This document shows, piece by piece, positions 43,947 to 52,178 of a stretch of DNA of 64,000 bases. The translations under genes and the position numbers were made by a program. The notes beneath the pieces are model-generated. The model saw nothing but the letters and a program-made list of their open reading frames with translations. It was not told the origin of the DNA and did no database searches. Origin of the DNA: Actinoplanes subtropicus (GTDB lineage Bacteria > Actinomycetota > Actinomycetes > Mycobacteriales > Micromonosporaceae); assembly GCF_000721705.1 (NCBI RefSeq), contig NZ_JOJL01000001.1, positions 62,001-126,000 of the forward strand. The letters run 5' to 3'. How positions within the stretch are numbered: the stretch's first letter is position 1; the number at the start of each line of letters is the position of its first letter.

Positions 43947-44465
43947 TCACATGGTTTTGGAGATTTCTAGGGTTTTTGTGAGGGTTGTCCAGTTGCGTTC
44001 GGTGCCGTGCAGGGCGAGGCGGCGGGTGACCATGGCGGCGTTGCGCGGGTTGCCGTGGACGTGGGTGCGGTAGTCGAGGTAGACCTCGCGGCCCTGGACC
44101 CGGATGTCGTCGTGCTCCTCGAGGAGGCGGACGCGGTCGGGCGACGGGTGCTCGGCCAGGAAGAGCACCCGGAGCAGGGTGGGGCGCACCAGCGCGGCGG
44201 GAAACGGGTTGGCGGCGAGGATCTCGGTGAGTCGGTCACGGCTGCGGACCATGACCGGCTCGTCGACGCCGAAGTCGCGGCGGACCACCTCGCGGATGAT
44301 TGGGGCGACGTCGTGGGGGGAGTCGACGATGACGTTGCCGCTCTGCAGGTGGGTGCGGCAGCCGGGCAGGCCCTCGGCGGCCAGCCGGTCACGGAGGGTG
44401 GCCATCGGGACCTTGTTGCGGGGGCCGAGGTTGACCGCGCGCAGCAGGGCGATCCACACCGTCAC
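43947..44465 (-). CDS. DUF1697 family protein
   Basis: This 172-residue protein begins VWIALLRAVNLGPRNKVPM, diagnostic of DUF1697, and continues with LAAEGLPGCRTHLQSGNVIV. The function is unknown; the fold is an alpha/beta sandwich. GTG at 44465 is chosen because the family motif begins two residues later. It ends in ATG-rich sequence near 43947 with no terminator visible. Confidence 0.88.
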   Translation of the reverse strand: MTVWIALLRAVNLGPRNKVPMATLRDRLAAEGLPGCRTHLQSGNVIVDSPHDVAPIIREVVRRDFGVDEPVMVRSRDRLTEILAANPFPAALVRPTLLRVLFLAEHPSPDRVRLLEEHDDIRVQGREVYLDYRTHVHGNPRNAAMVTRRLALHGTERNWTTLTKTLEISKTM

Positions 44466-44611
44466 GCGGGTCAGCCTGTCACACGGCGTGTGCGATTCTC
44501 CGGCGGTTCGGCACCGAGTGGCATCAATTCGGTCATTGTGTGTGTTGCGCCACACCTGGGCGATTTCTAGGCTTCCTCGTGTCCATCGGCGATCACGGAG
44601 GGGGTCGTTCC

Positions 44612-45178
44612 ATGACCAGCAACAATGACGCGTACGAATACCTGGACAGCGTGGCGCCGGACGAGCGGGCGCGGCTCGAGGCGGTTCGTCGGTACCGGCT
44701 GGTCGATCAGCCGCTCGAAGACGCGTACGACCGGATCGCGTTCGTCGCGGCGGCGATCTTCGACACGCCGATCGCGACCGTGTCGCTGGTCGAGCAGGAC
44801 CGGGTGTGGCTGGCCGCCTGCCAGGGGCTGAGCGGGGTGCGCGAGGTGGGCAAGGAGCCCGGACTGTGCGCGTCGGTGATCGCCCAGGACGACGTCTACG
44901 TGATCAACAATGCCGCGGTCGACCCGCGTACGCTCGAGCACCCGCTGGTCCGCGGCGAGCTGGGCCTGCGCTTCTACGCGGCGGCGCCGATCCGCACCCA
45001 CGACGGGTACCGGCTGGGCACGGTCAACGTGATCGACAACCGGCCGCGCGAGGCCACGCCGCGGCAGCTGCGCGCTCTCGAGCACCTGGCCTCGATGGTC
45101 TCCGACGAGCTGGAGCTGCGGCTCATGGTGATCCGCAGCGCGGCGGCCGAGCAGCGCATGCGCGAGACCGTGAACTGA
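44612..45178 (+). CDS. GAF-domain sensor protein
   Basis: This 188-residue cytoplasmic protein is mostly one GAF domain (about 25-180): YRLVDQPLEDAYDRIAFVAA, then TPIATVSLVEQDRVWLAACQ, ending with a helical tail. It has no kinase, cyclase or DNA-binding output domain, so it probably senses a small ligand or redox state and signals by interaction. ATG at 44612 follows GGAGGGGG. It stands alone between the DUF1697 and diacylglycerol kinase genes. Confidence 0.85.
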   Translation: MTSNNDAYEYLDSVAPDERARLEAVRRYRLVDQPLEDAYDRIAFVAAAIFDTPIATVSLVEQDRVWLAACQGLSGVREVGKEPGLCASVIAQDDVYVINNAAVDPRTLEHPLVRGELGLRFYAAAPIRTHDGYRLGTVNVIDNRPREATPRQLRALEHLASMVSDELELRLMVIRSAAAEQRMRETVN

Positions 45179-45212
45179 TTACCGCGCGCCGGAATCGGGT
45201 AGTGCGCAGCAC

Positions 45213-46097
45213 ATGCGCACCCCTCGAACGATCGCCGTGGTCGCCCATCAGCGGAAGACGCTCGACGGTGGCCTGGATGAATTGCGTCGCCGTCTGTCCG
45301 ACTTCGGTGTCGGCGATCTCCTGTGGGAGGAGGTCGACAAGAGCCGCAAGGCCCCCAAGAAGGTCAAATCACTTATCGGGGAAAAGCCCGACTTGCTCCT
45401 CGTGTGGGGCGGCGACGGGATGGTGCAGCGGGCACTCGATGTGGTGGCCGGCTCCAAGGTGCCCGTGGGGATCATCCCGGCCGGCACCGGCAACCTGCTG
45501 GCCGGCAACCTCGGCATCCCGCATGACCTGGAAAAGTCCCTGGATATCGCGCTTTGTGGGCGGCGGCACCGGATCGACCTCGGCAAGCTCGACGGCGAAC
45601 ACTTCGGCGTGATGGCCGGCGTCGGCTTCGACGGCGCGATGATCCGCGACGCCGACCGGAAGATGAAGGACCGGCTCGGCAAGCTCGCCTACGTCTGGAC
45701 CGGCCTGCGCCACGTCAACGGCGAGGCGGCGAGCGCCCGTATCCTGGTCGACGGGGTGAAGTGGTTCGACGACGAGGCCAGCTGCGTGCTGATCGGCAAC
45801 GTCGGCACGATCACCGGCGGCATCCGGGCCTTCGACGACGCCAAGCCGGACGACGGCTGGCTCGACGTCGGCGTCGCCACCGCCCAGGGCGCGCTGGAGT
45901 GGGCCCGCGCGCTCGGCACGATGGCGGTCGGCCGCTCCGACCGGTCGCCCTTCGTCCGCACCACCCGCGCCCGCCGGATCGACGTCAAACTCAAGACCAA
46001 GATGGTGTACGAGTTGGACGGCGGCGCCCGCGAGGAGACGACGCGCTTCACCGCCACGGTCGAGCCCGGCGCCGTGAAGATCTGCCTGCCCCGGTAA
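45213..46097 (+). CDS. Diacylglycerol/lipid kinase family protein
   Basis: This 294-residue DAGK-fold enzyme has the nucleotide-binding motif VWGGDGMVQRALDV, GIIPAGTGNLLAGNLG, and a lipid-binding beta domain starting GVMAGVGFDGAMI. It phosphorylates diacylglycerol, a sphingoid base or another lipid alcohol; the substrate cannot be told from sequence. ATG at 45213. A short perfect hairpin follows the stop. Confidence 0.88.
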   Translation: MRTPRTIAVVAHQRKTLDGGLDELRRRLSDFGVGDLLWEEVDKSRKAPKKVKSLIGEKPDLLLVWGGDGMVQRALDVVAGSKVPVGIIPAGTGNLLAGNLGIPHDLEKSLDIALCGRRHRIDLGKLDGEHFGVMAGVGFDGAMIRDADRKMKDRLGKLAYVWTGLRHVNGEAASARILVDGVKWFDDEASCVLIGNVGTITGGIRAFDDAKPDDGWLDVGVATAQGALEWARALGTMAVGRSDRSPFVRTTRARRIDVKLKTKMVYELDGGAREETTRFTATVEPGAVKICLPR

Positions 46098-46098
46098 G

Positions 46099-46117
46099 GG
46101 ACTTTTCTCAAAAGTCC
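46099..46117 (+). terminator. Hairpin after the lipid kinase gene
   Basis: GGACTTTT and AAAAGTCC form a perfect 8-bp stem with the 3-nt loop CTC, directly after the stop codon. It may also act in the leader of the TPR gene at 46162. Confidence 0.55.
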
Positions 46118-46161
46118 ACAATGTATCGACACCCGGCGTCGTCGTGTGATCACATCCGGCT

Positions 46162-47169
46162 ATGACCCATCTTCCTTCCGGGGCGGGGGATCTGCAGTCG
46201 TGGCAGCACGACTTCGAGACGCTGATGCGGGACGATCCAGGCGAGGCGGCCGACCTGCTGCTCGCCGCCTGGCCCGAGGTCGAACGGGACACTGAGCTGG
46301 TCGAACTGCTACGGGCCAACGCCGAGGCGCTGGTGCGGACCGACGATGAGGCGCTGTGGGCGAGCGGCGTGCACCAGGTGGTGTTCCGGGCCGGCAACAG
46401 CCTGCCGCATCAGGGAATGCTGCCCGCCGCCGTTACGTACTGGGAACGCCTGCTGCCGATCGCGGCCGCGCGGCTCGGGGCGGAACATCCCGACACCCTC
46501 ATCGTGCGAAACAACCTTCTTTGGGCGTACGGGCGAGCCGGCGACCCCGATCGGGCACTCGCCGGCTTCCGCGACCTGTTGACCGTGCGCCGCCGGGTGC
46601 TCGGCCCGGACGACCCGAACACCCTCGCCACCCGGCACGCGATCGCCACCTGGCAGGACGCGTCCGGCGATCAGGAGGGCGCCGCCGAGGGGCTGCGCGA
46701 GCTGATCGCCGACTATGAGCGCGCGCTCGGCGCCGACCACCGGGACACGCTGAACACCCGGGTGGCCCTGGTCGAGATCGTCGGGCCGGCCGACCCCGAG
46801 GCGGCGGTGGCCGAGTTGCGCCCGCTGCTCGACGACTTCCGCCGGGTGCTCGGGCCGGATTCCACCGAGGTGTTCGAGGTCGAGGTCGAACTGACCGCGT
46901 GGCTGGGCGAGACCGGGGCGTACGCCGAGGCCCTGTCCCGGATGGATCGCCTGGCCGAGGACTACCACCGGGTGCTCGGCCCGAGCCACCTGGACACGCT
47001 GACCCTGCGCTTCCTGGCCGCCGACATGCGCTCCCGGGCCGGCCACGACGTCGAGGCCACCGAGGCGATGCAGGCCCTGCACGCCGACGTGGTGGCCCTG
47101 GCCGGCGCCGGCCGCCGGGAGATGGAGGACCTCCGGACCTCGATCGAGGCCTGGTCACCCCCGGCCTGA
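46162..47169 (+). CDS. Tetratricopeptide repeat protein
   Basis: This is a 335-residue all-helical protein. It carries repeated kinesin-light-chain-type TPR motifs with LGAEHPDTLIVRNNLLWAYG, LGPDDPNTLATRHAIATW, LGADHRDTLNTRVALVEI and LGPSHLDTLTLRFLAADM, spaced about 42 residues apart. Such repeats mediate protein contacts; in actinomycetes they often follow NB-ARC or regulatory domains, but here the repeats stand alone. The partner is unknown. Confidence 0.85.
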   Translation: MTHLPSGAGDLQSWQHDFETLMRDDPGEAADLLLAAWPEVERDTELVELLRANAEALVRTDDEALWASGVHQVVFRAGNSLPHQGMLPAAVTYWERLLPIAAARLGAEHPDTLIVRNNLLWAYGRAGDPDRALAGFRDLLTVRRRVLGPDDPNTLATRHAIATWQDASGDQEGAAEGLRELIADYERALGADHRDTLNTRVALVEIVGPADPEAAVAELRPLLDDFRRVLGPDSTEVFEVEVELTAWLGETGAYAEALSRMDRLAEDYHRVLGPSHLDTLTLRFLAADMRSRAGHDVEATEAMQALHADVVALAGAGRREMEDLRTSIEAWSPPA

Positions 47170-47176
47170 CGGGCTA

Positions 47177-47206
47177 TTGACAGATTACCGACAAAAGGTC
47201 TATATC
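47177..47206 (+). promoter_or_regulatory. Consensus-like promoter
   Basis: TTGACA (47177-47182) is followed after 17 bp by CTATAT (47200-47205), close to the sigma-70 consensus. The surrounding 100 bp are unusually AT-rich for this genome. It would transcribe the small membrane protein at 47307 with a leader of about 95 nt. Confidence 0.6.
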
Positions 47207-47306
47207 GAGTTAAGAGGTTTACGACCTATTGGGCCCGAAATCCTCTGGATTGAACCGATCCGCTCCCCACACACTGGCCTTTCATCCGGCACCAGGGGGT
47301 TTCGGC

Positions 47307-47528
47307 ATGTCGTATCAACAGGGTTCCGCCGCCAGCGTCGCCGCCGTCCTGACCGTGGCGACGGTCATCATCACCGCGTACCGCCTCAGCGGCTCCGACG
47401 TGAACACCACCCACCGGGCGGAACGCACCGGCCGCCGCGAGGTGGTCTCGCACACCGTCCAGTTCGTGACCAGCGCCGTGCTGATCCTGGCGATGCTCTT
47501 CGTGGCGGCCTTCCACGCGGCTCGCTGA
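47307..47528 (+). CDS. Small two-helix membrane protein
   Basis: This 73-residue protein has one hydrophobic segment near the start (SVAAVLTVATVIITAYRL) and another at the end (FVTSAVLILAMLFVAAFHAAR), joined by a polar loop. I do not recognise a family. ATG at 47307, with GGGGG nine bases upstream and a consensus promoter. The last four codons (ACGCGGCTCGC then TGA) are part of the first unit of a 16-bp tandem array. Confidence 0.6.
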   Translation: MSYQQGSAASVAAVLTVATVIITAYRLSGSDVNTTHRAERTGRREVVSHTVQFVTSAVLILAMLFVAAFHAAR

Positions 47529-47611
47529 GAACGCGACTGGCTGGGAACACGACTGGCTGGGAACGCGGCTCGCTGGGAACGCGGCTCGCTGGGAACGCGG
47601 CTCGCTGATCA
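47516..47611. repeat. 16-bp minisatellite (6 copies) joining two stop codons
   Basis: Six exact 16-bp units of the type CGCGGCTCGCTGGGAA start at 47516, 47532, 47548, 47564, 47580 and 47596. Units 2 and 3 differ by ACTGG in place of CTCG. Unit 1 contains the TGA of the small membrane protein, and unit 6 contains the stop codon of the convergent MBL gene. The array therefore fills the junction exactly. Confidence 0.95.
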
Positions 47612-48712
47612 GGCGATCGCCTGCCACCAGCCGTCGACCGCGGGCGGGTTGTCCACGTCGACCCGCTCGCCCGGCCGGGGCACGGCCAGCCGCACGTCCC
47701 GGGCCTTGGCCTCGGCCCAGACCCGGTCGGCCGGCTCGGGCCACTCGTGCAGGGACAGGTTGAAGGTGGCCCAGTGCACCGGGATCATCAGTCCGCCGCG
47801 GACGTCCAGGTGGGTGGCCACCCCGTCCTCGGGGATCATGTGGATGTCCGGCCAGGCGTCGCCGTAGGCGCCGACCTGGACGAGCGTGACGTCGAAGGGC
47901 CCGTGCTCCTGGCCGATCTCGGCGAAGCCCGGGAAGTAGCCGGTGTCGCCGGAGTAGAACACCCGGCGGGTCGGGCCGAGGATCACCCAGCTCGTCCAGA
48001 GCGTCTCGTCCCGGCTGAAGCCGCGCCCGGAGAAGTGCCGGGCGGCGGTCGCGATGAACTCCAGGCCGGCCACCTTGGCCCGCTCGTTCCAGTCGAGCTC
48101 GATGATCCGGGTGGTGGGCACGCCCCAGCGCTCGAGGTGCGCGCCGACGCCCAGCGGCACCAGGAACGGCGCGGCCTGGAGATCCACCAGGTTCTGGATG
48201 GTCTCCATGTCCAGGTGGTCGTAGTGGTCGTGGGAGATCAGCACGGCGTCGAGCGGCGGCAGGTCACGCAGCGCCACCGGGGGCTCGTGCAGCCGCTTGG
48301 GCCCGGAGATGCGGCTCGGCGAGCACCGCTCGCTCCACACCGGGTCGAGCAGCACCCGCCGGCCCTCGATCTCGACCAGCGCCGAGGAGTGCCCGTACCA
48401 GGTGACGTGCAGGCCGTCGGCGTCGAGCCCCGGGTCGGGGGTGACGAGCGGGATCGGCAGGCGCGGGTGGCGGGACTCGCGGTCGCGCATGGCGGCGAGC
48501 GCGAGCCCGGGGATCGACGCCCCGGTCAGCTCGGTGGCGGGCACCGTGTTCCGGAACTTCCCGCCGGAGAACTGCGGCGAGGCCAGCACCCGGGCCAGCC
48601 GATCGCCCTTGGCCTTGGCGCCCATCTGCCGGGGGATGTCCTTGCCCACCCACACCGCCGCGGCGCCCAGCGCCAGTGCCACCAACGCTCCGGTACGTCC
48701 TCGCTTCGCCAT
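47609..48712 (-). CDS. MBL-fold metal-dependent hydrolase (UlaG/NAPE-PLD-like)
   Basis: This 367-residue protein has an amino-terminal hydrophobic segment (GALVALALGAAAVWVG) that may be a membrane anchor. A metallo-beta-lactamase domain follows: VTWYGHSSALVEIEG, the metal motif SHDHYDHLD, ARHFSGRG, YSGDTGYFPGF and IPVHWATF. The family resembles NAPE-hydrolysing phospholipase D and UlaG; lipid or lactone hydrolysis is possible. ATG at 48712. The stop codon lies in the last unit of the 16-bp array. Confidence 0.88.
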   Translation of the reverse strand: MAKRGRTGALVALALGAAAVWVGKDIPRQMGAKAKGDRLARVLASPQFSGGKFRNTVPATELTGASIPGLALAAMRDRESRHPRLPIPLVTPDPGLDADGLHVTWYGHSSALVEIEGRRVLLDPVWSERCSPSRISGPKRLHEPPVALRDLPPLDAVLISHDHYDHLDMETIQNLVDLQAAPFLVPLGVGAHLERWGVPTTRIIELDWNERAKVAGLEFIATAARHFSGRGFSRDETLWTSWVILGPTRRVFYSGDTGYFPGFAEIGQEHGPFDVTLVQVGAYGDAWPDIHMIPEDGVATHLDVRGGLMIPVHWATFNLSLHEWPEPADRVWAEAKARDVRLAVPRPGERVDVDNPPAVDGWWQAIA

Positions 48713-48821
48713 CAGCCCAGTTTGACGAACTGACCAGGCCGATTGCCAGCCGCACGACAACGATCCGGGCTACCCGGACGTGACGGTCGACACGCCGGCC
48801 GGGGCGGTAACGTAGCCGGGC

Positions 48822-50273
48822 ATGGACGATTCGCGGGCCCAGCGGCTCTTCGGGGAGAGCCTGGTCGCACCGGGTGACCTGGCTTCCAGCCCGTTCCGGG
48901 TCGACCGCGACCGGATCGTCAGCTCCCCGTTCTTCGCCCGGCTGGCCGGCGTCACCCAGGTGATCAGCCCCGGCGGCGCCGGCCTGCTCGTGCACAACCG
49001 GATGACGCACAGCCTCAAGGTCGCCCAGGTGGCCCGGGCGATCGCCGAGCGGGTCGCGGAAAGCTCGGTGCTCTCCGAGAAGCTGGGCGGCTGCGACCCG
49101 GATGTGGTGGAGGCGGCCGCGCTCGCCCACGACCTCGGCCACCCGCCGTTCGGGCACCTCGGCGAGCGGGTCCTCGACCAGCTGGCCCGGCAGCGGCTGC
49201 GGGTCCCGGACGGGTTCGAGGGCAACGCCCAGTCGTACCGGATCGTGACCAGCACCGAGATCCGCGGCGAGGCGACGATCGGGCTCAACCTCACCAACGC
49301 GGTTCGGGCGGCGATCCTCAAGTACCCGTGGACCCGGCACGGCGACGCCCGATACATGAACCCGCCGCCGCGCGGGGCGGCCGCGTCGCCGGACGATCCC
49401 GAGGCCGGGTCGGTCAAGTTCGGCGCCTACCTGACCGAGGTCGACGACATGCTGGCCGCCCGGTCGCCGTTCGCCGGGCGGGTCGCCGACTGGCAGCAGA
49501 CCGTCGAGGCCTCGGTGATGGACACGGCCGACGACATCGCGTACGCGATCCACGACCTGGAGGACGTGCACCGGGTCGGCGTGCTGCAGCAGGGCGCGGT
49601 CGCCGCCGAGCTGATGGCCTGGCAGCGGTGGGGTACGTCGGCGGACCCGAACCGGGCCGGCGGGGCGATCGAGTCGCTACGCCGGCAGCTGCACCGCAAG
49701 GACGGCTGGATGGCCGACGACGCGGCGTTCGCGGCCGCCGTCGAGCTGGTCCGCGCCGAGCTGGTCGACGGCCTGCTGGCCCTCCCGTTCGACGGCTCGC
49801 TGGAGGCGGAGGCGCAGGTCGCGGCGTTCTCGGCGACCTGGACCAGGCGGCTGGTCGAGTCGGTGGAGCTGGTCGAGCAGCCCGCGGTCCGCTCCGGGCA
49901 CGTGCAGCTTGCCACGGCCCAGTGGCACGAGGTGCAGATCCTCAAGTTCGTGCAGAACCGGTTCGTGCTGGCCCGGCCCGACCTGGCCCTGCACCAGCGC
50001 GGTCAGGCCCGGCTGCTGGCCTCGCTGGTGGAGGCGCTGCTGGCCTGGCTCACCGACCCGGACGAGGAGCAGCGCCTGCCGCGGCGGCTGCGCGACCTGG
50101 TCGAGCTGGCCGAGACCGAGCTGCCCGACGGCACGCCCGACCGGCTGGGTCAGGCCCGCGGCCGCGCGGTGATCGACTTCGTGGCCGGGCTCACCGACAA
50201 CCAGGCGGTGGCCCTGATGGAGGCGTTGAGCGGGCACTCGCGGCAGCTCTGGACCGATGCGTTCGTCCTCTAG
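48822..50273 (+). CDS. dgt: Deoxyguanosinetriphosphate triphosphohydrolase-like protein
   Basis: This 483-residue HD-domain dNTP triphosphohydrolase releases triphosphate from dNTPs and so shapes nucleotide pools. The HD motif is clear: NRMTHSLKVAQVARAIAE (first His), then AALAHDLGHPPFGHLGE (His-Asp), with TADDIAYAIHDLED (metal-binding Asp) later. ATG start. The 3' end overlaps the DUF2809 gene by 17 nt. Confidence 0.9.
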   Translation: MDDSRAQRLFGESLVAPGDLASSPFRVDRDRIVSSPFFARLAGVTQVISPGGAGLLVHNRMTHSLKVAQVARAIAERVAESSVLSEKLGGCDPDVVEAAALAHDLGHPPFGHLGERVLDQLARQRLRVPDGFEGNAQSYRIVTSTEIRGEATIGLNLTNAVRAAILKYPWTRHGDARYMNPPPRGAAASPDDPEAGSVKFGAYLTEVDDMLAARSPFAGRVADWQQTVEASVMDTADDIAYAIHDLEDVHRVGVLQQGAVAAELMAWQRWGTSADPNRAGGAIESLRRQLHRKDGWMADDAAFAAAVELVRAELVDGLLALPFDGSLEAEAQVAAFSATWTRRLVESVELVEQPAVRSGHVQLATAQWHEVQILKFVQNRFVLARPDLALHQRGQARLLASLVEALLAWLTDPDEEQRLPRRLRDLVELAETELPDGTPDRLGQARGRAVIDFVAGLTDNQAVALMEALSGHSRQLWTDAFVL

Positions 50274-50658
50274 GTTGCTCGGCGCCGCACTGATCGTGGG
50301 GTCGCTGGGGCTGGCGTTCGCCATCCGGCTGGTCACCGGGCCGCTGGTGGAGGCCACCGGTCCGCTGGACCAGATCTCCGGCACCGCGCTGTACGCGTCC
50401 GCCTTCTACGGCGGGGTGCTGGTCCTCTGGCCGCGCGGACGCCCGCTGCCGGTCGCGCTGATCTCGACCGGCTACTGCTGGGCGGTCGAGTTCTTCCAGC
50501 TCACCGGCGTGCCGACGGCGCTGTCCGCGCACAGTGTGGTGGCCCGCCTGGTCCTCGGCCGGGTCTTCGATTCCGCCGACCTGCTCTGGTACGTCGTCGG
50601 CGTTCTGCTTGCGGGCGTCGTTCACTACTTGACGTTATGCAGGCGTACGACTGCATAA
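50257..50658 (+). CDS. DUF2809 family membrane protein
   Basis: This is a 133-residue protein with about four transmembrane helices (LLGAALIVGSLGLAFAIRL, TALYASAFYGGVLVLW, VALISTGYCWAVEFFQL and LWYVVGVLLAGVVHYLTL). The WAVEFFQLTGVP motif is typical of DUF2809. The function is unknown. The start lies inside dgt, which implies translational coupling. Its last codons overlap the promoter and operator of the next gene. Confidence 0.85.
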   Translation: MRSSSRLLGAALIVGSLGLAFAIRLVTGPLVEATGPLDQISGTALYASAFYGGVLVLWPRGRPLPVALISTGYCWAVEFFQLTGVPTALSAHSVVARLVLGRVFDSADLLWYVVGVLLAGVVHYLTLCRRTTA

Positions 50659-50659
50659 T
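50629..50659 (+). promoter_or_regulatory. Promoter with embedded palindromic operator for the ArsR-SRPBCC gene
   Basis: TTGACG (50629-50634) serves as the -35 element. TTATGCAG (50635-50642) and CTGCATAA (50651-50658) form a perfect 8-bp dyad with an 8-bp spacer, and TGCATAAT inside the right arm is the probable -10. Transcription would begin at or next to the ATG at 50666, so the mRNA is probably leaderless and autorepressed. Confidence 0.65.
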
Positions 50660-50665
50660 GGCGCC

Positions 50666-51445
50666 ATGGACAAGGTGTTCCGAGCGCTCGCCGATCCGTC
50701 CCGGCGCCGCCTGCTCGACAGCCTGCGCGAACGCGACGGGCAGACGCTCGGGCAGCTCTGCGGGCAGCTGGCGATGGCCCGCCAGTCGGTGACCCAGCAC
50801 CTGGCCGTCCTCGAGGAGGCGAACCTGATCAGCACGGTTCGCCGCAGCCGGGAGAAGTTGCACTTCCTCAACCCGGTTCCGATCTACGACATCCAGCAGC
50901 GATGGCTGGCGCCGTTCGAGCAGCCGAGGTTGCGGACGCTGGCTGCCATCAAGAAGAGCGCGGAGGAGCGAGACATGACCGACAAACCCACTTTTGTGTA
51001 CGTGACGTACATCCACAGCACGCCCGAACGGGTCTGGCAGGCCCTCACCGACGCTGACCTGACCGCCCGGTACTGGGGCCACAGCAACGTGTCGGACTGG
51101 CAGCCCGGCTCGACGTGGGAGCACCTGCGCACCGACGGCTCGGGCATCTCGGACGTCGGCGGCAAGGTGCTGACGGCCGAACCGCCGCGCCGCCTGGTGG
51201 TCACCTTCGAGGATCCGGCCGTCGAGGTGCAGCCGGCCGTGCCGTCCACGGTCACCTTCGAGATCGAGCCGTGGCAGGAGATCGTCCGGCTGACCGTTAC
51301 CCAGGAGAACCTGGCCGACGAGGAGGCGCTGCGGATGGTCTCGCTCGGCTGGCCGGCGGTGATGGCCAACCTGAAGTCCCTGCTGGAGACCGGTCACGTG
51401 CTGCCGCAGGCGCCCTGGGAGATGTACGCCGACCAGCTCCGTTGA
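50666..51445 (+). CDS. ArsR-family regulator fused to an SRPBCC (AHSA1-like) domain
   Basis: This is a 259-residue fusion. Residues 1-95 are an ArsR winged helix (MDKVFRALADPSRRRLLDSL, then LGQLCGQLAMARQSVTQHLA). Residues 105-259 are an SRPBCC/AHSA1 lipid- or ligand-binding domain (VYVTYIHSTPERVWQALTDA through LKSLLETGHVLP). Metal-binding cysteines of classical ArsR are absent. In many actinobacteria these two domains are encoded by adjacent genes; here a methionine at the junction (MTDKPTF) marks the former second start. It is probably a self-regulated ligand sensor. Confidence 0.9.
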   Translation: MDKVFRALADPSRRRLLDSLRERDGQTLGQLCGQLAMARQSVTQHLAVLEEANLISTVRRSREKLHFLNPVPIYDIQQRWLAPFEQPRLRTLAAIKKSAEERDMTDKPTFVYVTYIHSTPERVWQALTDADLTARYWGHSNVSDWQPGSTWEHLRTDGSGISDVGGKVLTAEPPRRLVVTFEDPAVEVQPAVPSTVTFEIEPWQEIVRLTVTQENLADEEALRMVSLGWPAVMANLKSLLETGHVLPQAPWEMYADQLR

Positions 51446-51488
51446 GGCTCCGGCTTCCGCCCCCAGCGAACGCGATGGCAGTAAGCGC

Positions 51489-51510
51489 TGTAACGGTGTA
51501 ATTCTGTAAT
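51489..51510 (+). promoter_or_regulatory. Three TGTAA iterons with 8-bp period
   Basis: TGTAAC at 51489 and TGTAAT at 51497 and 51505 repeat with an exact 8-bp step, and a degenerate AGTAAG lies at 51480. The array ends 24 bp before the ATG of the gene at 51535. Tight direct repeats of this spacing suit ribbon-helix-helix repressors; the last copy may also be a -10 element. Confidence 0.5.
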
Positions 51511-51534
51511 CAGGTTCGTTTGGGGAGGTTGGAC

Positions 51535-52092
51535 ATGCGTTTTCGTCAAGCACCGCCCGGCGGTGGCCGGGCCGAGCCGCCCGCCGCGGATGACGCCGCC
51601 GCCTGGGTGACCGGCGCCATCCCGGATGGGTGGTTCACCGAGCGCCCCGAGATCGTCGTCGACCGCGACGAGATCATCATCTGGGGCCGCATTCCGGAGC
51701 CCGACCTGGGCGCCGACGCCGCCGAGGCCGACCGGGCCGCCAGCCAGGCCGGCCGGATCAACCAGTTCCGCGAGGACACCCGGGAGGACCGGATCCGGGT
51801 GGCCCGCCAGATCGAGCACCGCTACCAGCGCAAGGTCGCCTGGGGCGTCCGCTGCGGCGACACCAACGAGTTGTTCACCCACCTGGCCGCCCCGGTGATG
51901 ACCCGCCTGCGCCAGCCCGAGCGCCACATCCTCGACACCCTGGTCGACGCCGGCGTGGCCCGCTCCCGCTCCGAGGCCCTGGCCTGGTGCGTGAAGCTGG
52001 TCGGCCAGCACACCGAGGAGTGGCTCGCCGGCCTGCGCGAGGCCATGACCAAGGTCGACGAGCTGCGCCGCCAGGGCCCGACCACGGTCTGA
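51535..52092 (+). CDS. Conserved hypothetical protein, possible ribbon-helix-helix carboxy end
   Basis: This 185-residue soluble protein starts MRFRQAPPGGGRAEPP. A middle part has WVTGAIPDGWFTERPEIVVD, and a charged helix follows (NQFREDTREDRIRVARQIEH). A carboxy segment reads RHILDTLVDAGVARSRSEAL and looks like the helix part of a ribbon-helix-helix regulator. ATG at 51535 follows GGGGAGG. The upstream iterons support a DNA-binding role, but this is an inference. A strong hairpin ends the unit. Confidence 0.7.
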   Translation: MRFRQAPPGGGRAEPPAADDAAAWVTGAIPDGWFTERPEIVVDRDEIIIWGRIPEPDLGADAAEADRAASQAGRINQFREDTREDRIRVARQIEHRYQRKVAWGVRCGDTNELFTHLAAPVMTRLRQPERHILDTLVDAGVARSRSEALAWCVKLVGQHTEEWLAGLREAMTKVDELRRQGPTTV

Positions 52093-52098
52093 CCCTCG

Positions 52099-52133
52099 AC
52101 GCGGGCCGCGAGTCCCCGACTCGCGGCCCGCGT
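52099..52133 (+). terminator. Perfect 15-bp hairpin
   Basis: ACGCGGGCCGCGAGT pairs with ACTCGCGGCCCGCGT across the 5-nt loop CCCCG, seven bases after the stop of the iteron-controlled gene. It is a very stable terminator without a U-tract. Confidence 0.75.
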
Positions 52134-52178
52134 CCGTGCCCGCATTGTGCCCGCGTCCGCGTTGTGTCCACCGGCCAC

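Noticed and set aside
43668..43970. Plus-strand frame of 100 codons in the gap before the DUF1697 gene
   Set aside because: It has no family match, no ribosome site and overlaps the ends of two minus-strand genes.
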